A stretch of 64,000 nt of DNA from Ampelomyces quisqualis (Eukaryota > Ascomycota > Dothideomycetes > Pleosporales > Phaeosphaeriaceae). Below the pieces are notes generated by a model. The model saw only the letters and a program-made list of their open reading frames with translations. It was not told where the DNA came from and made no database searches. The translations under genes and the position numbers were made by a program. Below are positions 57,900 to 64,000 of this stretch, one piece after another. Each line of letters begins with the position of its first letter. Within the stretch, counting starts at the first letter, position 1. The stretch is taken from assembly GCA_018398575.1 (NCBI GenBank), contig JAGTXZ010000002.1:1738501-1802500 (forward strand), read 5' to 3'.

Positions 57900-60250
57900 G
57901 TCTCTTAACTAAGTGTAGCTTCTATTATATATAACGCAGTTACTGTCTTACCTAGTAGAAAACATGCTGTTGTTTAATAGTACTAACGTTACAGACTTTC
58001 TAGAGCGTTTTAAGGACTTCTTAAAGTACTATAGCTTTACAGACTAGATAATAATTAACAGACTAGTAGCCTACTGTAAGCTAAGACAGAGGACTATTAT
58101 ACAGGCGTCTAAAGAGTATGTAGAAGCCTAGGACAACTACTTGTAAAGAAAGCTCTGCAATAGCCTCTAATAACGCTTTAGAAATAATAACAAAAGTTAA
58201 TAGAAAGAGCGTGTAGAGTACTTTAAAAACTAGCTAGGTTAGTGCTAAATAAGATTAGACTTAAAGATTAGAAACTACTTACAGAACTTTTAAATCTGCA
58301 GTAAAAGGTGTATTAAAGCAGGCACTATTAATAAGAACTGTTACAGCTACTACCTTGTTAAGAGACTGCTGCTCTAACACGCAATAAAGATCCTAGAGAA
58401 GTTTAGCCTAAAAATAGACACCCTAAAGAACTTTAAGTACAAAAAGATCTAAGACTATCTAGCAAAGCGCCTAGAAGTAGAGAAAGAAGCGTGCATATTA
58501 AATCTAGCAGAAGCTATAAGAGCCTTTAAACTAGAGGTAGAGTTTAAAGTAGAACTAGTAGCTAAACAACTATTAGCTCTACTGCAGCAAAATAACTTTA
58601 AACCTAGAATTAAGCTAGGAATAAACTTCTAACCTACTACTCTTTAGTTGCTAACAAAGAGCACTCTATCTAGAAACTAGCGTAAGCAAGCTCTTTCTAG
58701 TGCAGCGCCTATAAAGAACAAAGTAAATAACTTTGTAGATAAGATGCTACAGCTTAAGCTTAACTAAATAACTATTAAGTAGTAGCTATAGAGTATGTAA
58801 TAGACCTCTTGCAAAGCAGAGCTTATAAATAATCTAGTTATTTATGCCTTAGTTTGCAAGCAAACTAAAGAGCAATTAGGAGCTCTACAACTGTATATAC
58901 CTTAGCTAGCCCTACAAAACTAAGGCTATTAGAACTATAGGCAACAACAGTAAGTATAGAGAAATAACAACTATTAGTGCAACAGCTAGAACTATAGCTA
59001 CTTAAACAACAATTAGAGTTACTAGCAAAGACGTCCTAGCAAAAGACTACTAAGCAGCTTTAGAATAAACTGTTAGGTTTGTAATAAGACTAGGCATTTA
59101 AAGTAGAACTGCCTAACACTAAGAGGCTTTATTACTAACAGCTAGTGCTTCCTTAACAAACGCAACATGCTCTAATAGAAGACGCCTAACAATCTATAGG
59201 GTAGAGTTACTAGCCTTAGCAACGCATAATAGGCTAAGACTATTTTAGCTAAGATTAAGAGGCGCTTTCTAAAACGCAACGTTAATATTCTTAAGGTTAA
59301 ATCTAAGTTTATAGGCAGACCTAGTCTTTCTATTCCTATTAAGAATAACGTAGTTTCTATACAGCTAGTGCCTAATACCTTAGGAGCGCTGTTAAACGTA
59401 AACTGTAATAAGTATTAGAACATGTTAGACTACTTTACAACTAAATCTAAGAAACTTCTTGCTAATAGTAGCTTAGTATTAGCTGCAGTTATTAGCTAAA
59501 ACTAAGTAAAACACAGTAACAATTAACCTATATATAGTTAGGTTTAGGTTCAGAAGCTACCTTAGAAGCTAGTTAATAGGATTCTGTACTTAAAAGGCTA
59601 TAAAGACAGAGATAACAGCTACTTTATAAGCAAAAGGTTAGGGCAAGACTACTTAGTTTAATTTGTAAGTAATAAGAAATTAGAAGATGTAAAAATAGGA
59701 GAGGTTACCTAACTAACTAAAGGGCTACTAAAGCCTACCTACGCAGTAGAGCAAAAGAAGAAGAACCTAAAGAAGCAGCAGCTAGTCTAGAAGTTAAAGG
59801 CTAACGCCTAATTAGTTATCTAGCGCATCTTTAATACTCTAGTTCTGTTACTACTTAAGACTATTATTAGTAATATGCTAGAGGTTAAGAAGAAGCTATT
59901 CTAAGTAAGCTACACGCTAGCAGAGTTTAAAGACCTTTTAGTTACCTTAACACGCTACATAACAGTTAAAAGCGCTAACAAAGACTTAGATAGAAACTAA
60001 CCTACTATAAGAGCTAGTGTTAACTTACTAACCTAAGGCTTACTCTTAGACTACGTACTAGTTAAGGCAGTAAACAGAAAAGTAAGTAAGTGCTTTAGTA
60101 TTAATACTAAACACTAGTTAGACTTAGAGATTAGCTAGATTAAAAGGCACATCTAACGCAATAAAGAACTAAGCCTTAAGCTTACTGCTAACAAGGACTT
60201 CTGCAAGCCTACTTACTATTAGAAGAAGTATAATTAAGCCTTAGGCGTAG
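57900..60250 (+). pseudogene. G1 copy B gag and gag-pro region
   Basis: Around 57960-58085 the frame reads a Val-Glu-Asn-Met-Leu-Leu-Phe block, then Asn-Val-Thr-Asp-Phe-Leu-Glu-Arg-Phe-Lys, typical of the N-terminal half of fungal Gypsy Gag. The rest of the region is Lys/Leu/Asn-rich with frequent stops and no resolved knuckle. Confidence 0.65.
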
Positions 60251-60289
60251 AGCACCTTAGGAGAGAATGCTTAAAAGTACTTATTAATA

Positions 60290-60760
60290 TTAAGGGGACC
60301 TAGTTTCTTAGGCTTATTAACTCTGGCGCAGAGCTTAACACTATAAAAAGAGAAATAGTAAAACAAGCTATGCTTTTAATTATGTCTCTGCTAAAGAGTA
60401 TAAGAACTGCAAAAATAGTAGCAGTAAATAGTTTAACTAAAGGGTTCTTAGGTATTATATAAAGAGTACCTATTACTATTAGGAGGATTAAAATCTGTAC
60501 CAGCTTCTTTATCCTTAAGGAGTGCACAAACCTAATTATTCTAGGTAATTTCTTTCTAATAGACGCTTAAGCTAGAATTAAGTACGCTACTAATAGGCTA
60601 ACTTACTACTAAATCTTTAGTAAGGATAGTAAATATAGTATAAGATTTGTGTGCATAAGAGGTAATTAGATTAACGCGCTAGGACTCTACTCTAGGCCTC
60701 TAGTAGGAAACGTTAGAGAAGTGTAATTGCTAGCGTTTTACTCCTATCTAAACCTGTTAT
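60290..60760 (+). pseudogene. G1 copy B aspartic protease
   Basis: Leu-Ile-Asn-Ser-Gly-Ala-Glu-Leu-Asn at 60313-60339, a DSG active site with Asp changed to Asn. Hydrophobic Ile/Leu/Phe segments follow (Ile-Ile-Leu-Gly-Asn-Phe-Phe-Leu near 60535), as expected for the flap and the ILG strand. Its antisense strand is open at 60300-60527, which is a shadow only. Confidence 0.75.
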
Positions 60761-61509
60761 ACAGCTAGACTAGAACTATTAAATAAACTTAACATAGCTT
60801 TAAGTAGACTCTAATACTCTAAGCAAGGATTAGCTAGCAATAAAGTTAGCAACAGAGTAGCTCTAACAGAAATCTTTAACACTAATTATTCTCTTAGAAA
60901 CACAGTTCTTCTAGTAGCTAGGTATAAGCACTATAGGCGCAAAGCCTAACAGATCTATTATTATTAGTAACAGCAATAGAATATACATGCTTATTAGCAA
61001 TAGCGTAGGCTACTACTCTTAAAATATTATAGCAAGTGTTATAAGACAGCTCTCTTAGAGTCTTAGGATTAATATTAGTGCTAAGAGCTTCTAAAAGCAA
61101 GAGCTTAGTAAAACAACTAGTAAGAGAGAGTTACTTGTTAAAGTAATAACAATTTAGCTAAAGCGCACAACTAATTTACAATTAAACAACGTTTCTTTTA
61201 ACGTTAGCACTATGTATAAGCAAAAAGCTTAAAAGGTCTAGCTAGTAAACAACTTAGGATAGACCTTAAGAGATATTAGCAGGTATAAAGACTAGAAAGA
61301 GCGTACGCGCATTTAACAGGTACTAAATAAAGAAAACGCTCTATTCTTAAGCTACTTTAAGCTATAATATGCAAAGTTCTCTAGAGGTATAAGGCTTACG
61401 CTTAAACGCCTGTTAAACATAAAGATCTTTCTAGACTTGCTCCTATAAGAATAAGCTATGCTAGAGGAGCTACTATACTAACAAGAAGCTGCCCTAGCCT
61501 AAAACTTTA

Positions 61510-62640
61510 GCAAATTAGAATAAGTTAGCTATAAGGTAGTATCTCTAATTAAAATTAACACTATTTCTTATAAAGCGTAGCAAGCTAATTAGTTTTCTAT
61601 CTCCTAAAAACTTAGAGACGTAGTAGTTAAAATAGTACAAGAACGTATTAACTAAGAAGCTCTTAAACTGTGCAGAAGCTAGTACTAAAACCTATAGTTA
61701 CTAGTAGCTAAGAAAGACAAAGGATATTAACTTATTAACAACGCATAGAAAATTAACAAAGTTACAATTTGCAACGCAAACCTACTACCTAATCTAAATA
61801 AATTTGTAAAAGATTTTGCTAGTTGCGTAATTATAAGCTTGCTTAACTTTTTCTTAGAATATAACTAAGTAAAGCTGCACAAAGACTTCTAAGACGTAAT
61901 AGTATTCTATACACTTATTAGACTAGAGCGCTAGTGTACACTGCCTATAAGTATAACAAATTTAGTTACTAAATTTATATGCGTTATAACTAAGATATGC
62001 TAAGATTATATTCTAGAACGCTGTAGGCCTTACCTAGATAACATTTGCATTAAGAAACTAAAGTTCTACTATAACAGAATAGAAATTAAACTAGGTATTA
62101 GAAAATACGTTGCAGAACACTTCTGCAATATAGACACTATATTAGCAGACATTAAGCGTACAGAAGCTATAATATTAGGCTACAAATTAGACTTCTATTA
62201 CGCATCTATAGTTATAGTAAGTTATTGTGTTAACGCTACTAGCTGCTATCTTAACTACAAGAAAATTAACAAAATACTCTCCTAGCTACTCTACAGAGAC
62301 TAAAAGGACGTTTAAATGTTTATTAGTATATGCGTATATTACAGAGTATAGATTAAGTATTTTACTATTATTTTAGAGCTGCTATTCTGCCTGCTACGCA
62401 GGAATATACTCTTTAAGTAGTCTTTAGAATAATGTAGCACAATAGATAAATTAAACCACACGCTATACTCTACGCTAGTACTTGTTTCTATCTCTTATAA
62501 CAAGCTATTAGTTCTAATTGTTATATCTGTTAATAGTAGCAAAAAGAGTTAGAGCGCAGTTCTTATGCAGCTAGATCTAAAGAGTTGTTAGCACTCTATC
62601 TAGTACAAAAGTAAAGTTTAGTTTAAATCTAAACAAAATT
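61510..62640 (+). pseudogene. G1 copy B reverse transcriptase
   Basis: Tyr-Leu-Asp-Asn at 62031-62042 in the active-site position, with a Cys-Ile-Lys-like continuation. It aligns with 14457-15600 throughout. Polymerase function is lost through the second Asp and several stops. Confidence 0.78.
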
Positions 62641-64000
62641 AAGACTTAGAAAAATACAAATGCAAAGCTCTGCTTCTAGCGCTAAAGAAGTTCTAGACTT
62701 ACTTGTATAGAGTAGAGTTTATTGTAGAAACAGACGTAAAGACGCTAGTTGTACAGCTTTAGCAAAGTGCAACTAACTTACTAAAAGCTCTTATTACATA
62801 GTAGCTAGCACTTCTTAACATATAAGAATTTAATATAGTCTATATTAAAGGCAAGAAAAACGTAGTAGCTAACGCTCTTTTAAGAAGACCTAAGAAGCTA
62901 AGATAGAAGCTACCTAATAAGCTAGAGAAGGATATTAAGGATTTTATTAACGCTTATTTAAATTTAGTATAGCTTACTATTACTCTATAGCTACGCGTAT
63001 GTAATCTATGTTATAGAGTATATAAGGCTAATGTTAGTTTTTAGAAAGACCTGCTAGATAAAGCCTATAGTAAAGAGTCTTAGGCTTAGGCTTGTTAGAT
63101 TCTATTCTGCTATTAGCCTAATAGTCTTTTAAGAGCTAAAATAAAAAAGTTTGCAAGAAAAGTACTTAAATTAACAGTAAGAAAAAGGCACCTGTTTTTA
63201 ATACTAACTAGAGAGCACCTACTGCAGTAAATTGTAAACAAACTTAACAAATGTTTAGCTATTATTAAAGCTATACACAATAAATTTAGCTTCTAAGAGA
63301 AAAAGGCATATAGCGTAAAGTGTACGCGCGTTATTATTAAGAAGGATAATATAAAGATGTTAAGTCCTATGTTAAGTTATACTTAGAGTGTTAAGTATAT
63401 GCCTTAGCAATAGTTTAAGAAAAACTCTAGCTAACAACCTCTCTAATAATGCTCTTTGGCTAGATATCTATAAACGTAGTCTACATGCCCTTAGCTAGAG
63501 GCAAAAAGTTTCTTGTAGTAGCCTAATACACTACAACGCAGTAGGCTAAAGCTAAAGCCCTATTAAACGCAGACTTAGCATCTATTGTTAAGTTTCTAGA
63601 AAGAAAAGTCTTTTACTAATAGAGCCTACTACTTAAAATTTTAGTTAATAGAAGCTCTAAAAACAAGCATCTACTAATTAACTTACAACAGCAATTTAGA
63701 ATCTATAGAGTAGTAGCTAGCGCCTATTATCTATAGAGTTAAGGCTTAATTAAATAAGAACACGCGCTAATAGTAGATACCTTAAAGAAGCTTAGCAGGA
63801 TATAGGTTAACTACTTAGACTGCGTTCTGTAGGCTAATTAGACTAGTGTTAAGCGTATAACTAGAAAGACTCTAGTGTTTCTTATATATAGTTGCAAGCA
63901 CGTACTGCCTATTAAATTATATATACTAACCTAGCAGACCTTGCCCTAGAAAGAAGTAACTAATACTGCTTTGCTCTTAGCTATAAGGGCTTGTTAATTT
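62641..64000 (+). pseudogene. G1 copy B RNase H and integrase (runs off window)
   Basis: RNase H tail with Ile-Lys-Gly-Lys-Lys-Asn-Val-Val-Ala-Asn near 62845-62875. The integrase zinc-finger region (near 63270-63330) and core follow, matching 22720-23450 of copy A. It is cut only by the end of the window. Confidence 0.75.

Larger units (their letters stand above)
56745..64000 (+). mobile_element. Gypsy G1, copy B (5' LTR to integrase; continues past window)
   Basis: 5' LTR 56745-56930, leader to about 57900, gag about 57900-58700 and following, protease about 60300, RT 61515-62640, RNase H 62650-62950, integrase from 63150 to beyond the window. It is the most complete view of the family and the reference for the other copies. 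It is inserted in T3 copy B; 5 bp before the LTR are AATAC. All frames contain RIP-type stops. Confidence 0.88.

Noticed and set aside
60300..60527. 75-codon minus-strand frame (and 60918-61100)
   Set aside because: Antisense shadows of the G1 protease and gag-pol region.
1..64000. CRISPR arrays, tRNA or rRNA genes, centromeric satellite
   Set aside because: None seen: no regularly spaced direct repeats with unique spacers, no cloverleaf-like sequence, no long homogeneous satellite. AT-rich nested retroelements can also occur at centromeres, but nothing here distinguishes that.

Overview
This window looks like an AT-rich, gene-poor compartment of a filamentous ascomycete (Pezizomycotina) genome. 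Almost all of it is old transposable-element DNA heavily altered by a process that looks like repeat-induced point mutation (RIP). CpA/TpG have largely become TpA, so coding frames are full of TAG and TAA where CAG, CAA or TGG would be expected. Catalytic Asp, Cys and Gly codons show the matching G-to-A or C-to-T changes. Such compartments, with isolated small secreted protein genes, are known in Dothideomycete plant-associated fungi such as Leptosphaeria; assigning this window to that class is inference, and I do not identify a species.

Layout. 1-3389 is the 3' part of a Ty3/Gypsy element (family G2) inserted in the 3' end of a LINE with an RNase H domain (3390-4593). About 4740-6950 is a non-RIPed island of ordinary composition. 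It holds an octamer minisatellite and the only intact gene I can support, a 135-residue small secreted cysteine-containing protein on the minus strand (6150-6557). 6875-7896 is a cluster of short tandem repeats and a hairpin-like inverted repeat. 7950-9190 is a decayed Tc1/mariner transposase. From 9348 to the end, everything is nested retroelements and DNA transposons.

Nested part. A Gypsy family T3 starts at 9348, and a T3 LTR of the same 258-bp length ends at 50443; these may be the two ends of one element split by about 35 kb of later insertions. Inside lie a Copia fragment (13547-14456), a plus-strand Gypsy family G1 fragment (14457-23786) interrupted by a complete Copia element with TSD AAACA (15605-22117), and a long minus-strand G1 copy bounded by LTRs at 23787 and 48769. 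That G1 copy contains a DNA-transposon-like element with inverted termini (26833-32705) and a complete G2 element with TSD CTTGT (40767-47308). To the right are a second Tc1-like transposase remnant (50444-51075), a deleted G1 copy (51076-52320), a lysine-rich coding remnant with a CX2CX6C motif (about 53000-53952), a second T3 copy (54651-56744), and a plus-strand G1 copy (56745 to the window end) inserted into it.

No element appears able to make its own proteins, since every pol frame seen is broken. The one plausible functional gene is the secreted-protein gene, whose likely biological interest comes from its position beside RIPed repeats. No CRISPR, rRNA or tRNA genes were seen. Coordinates of LTRs and TSDs were read directly from the sequence; boundaries of decayed domains are approximate.
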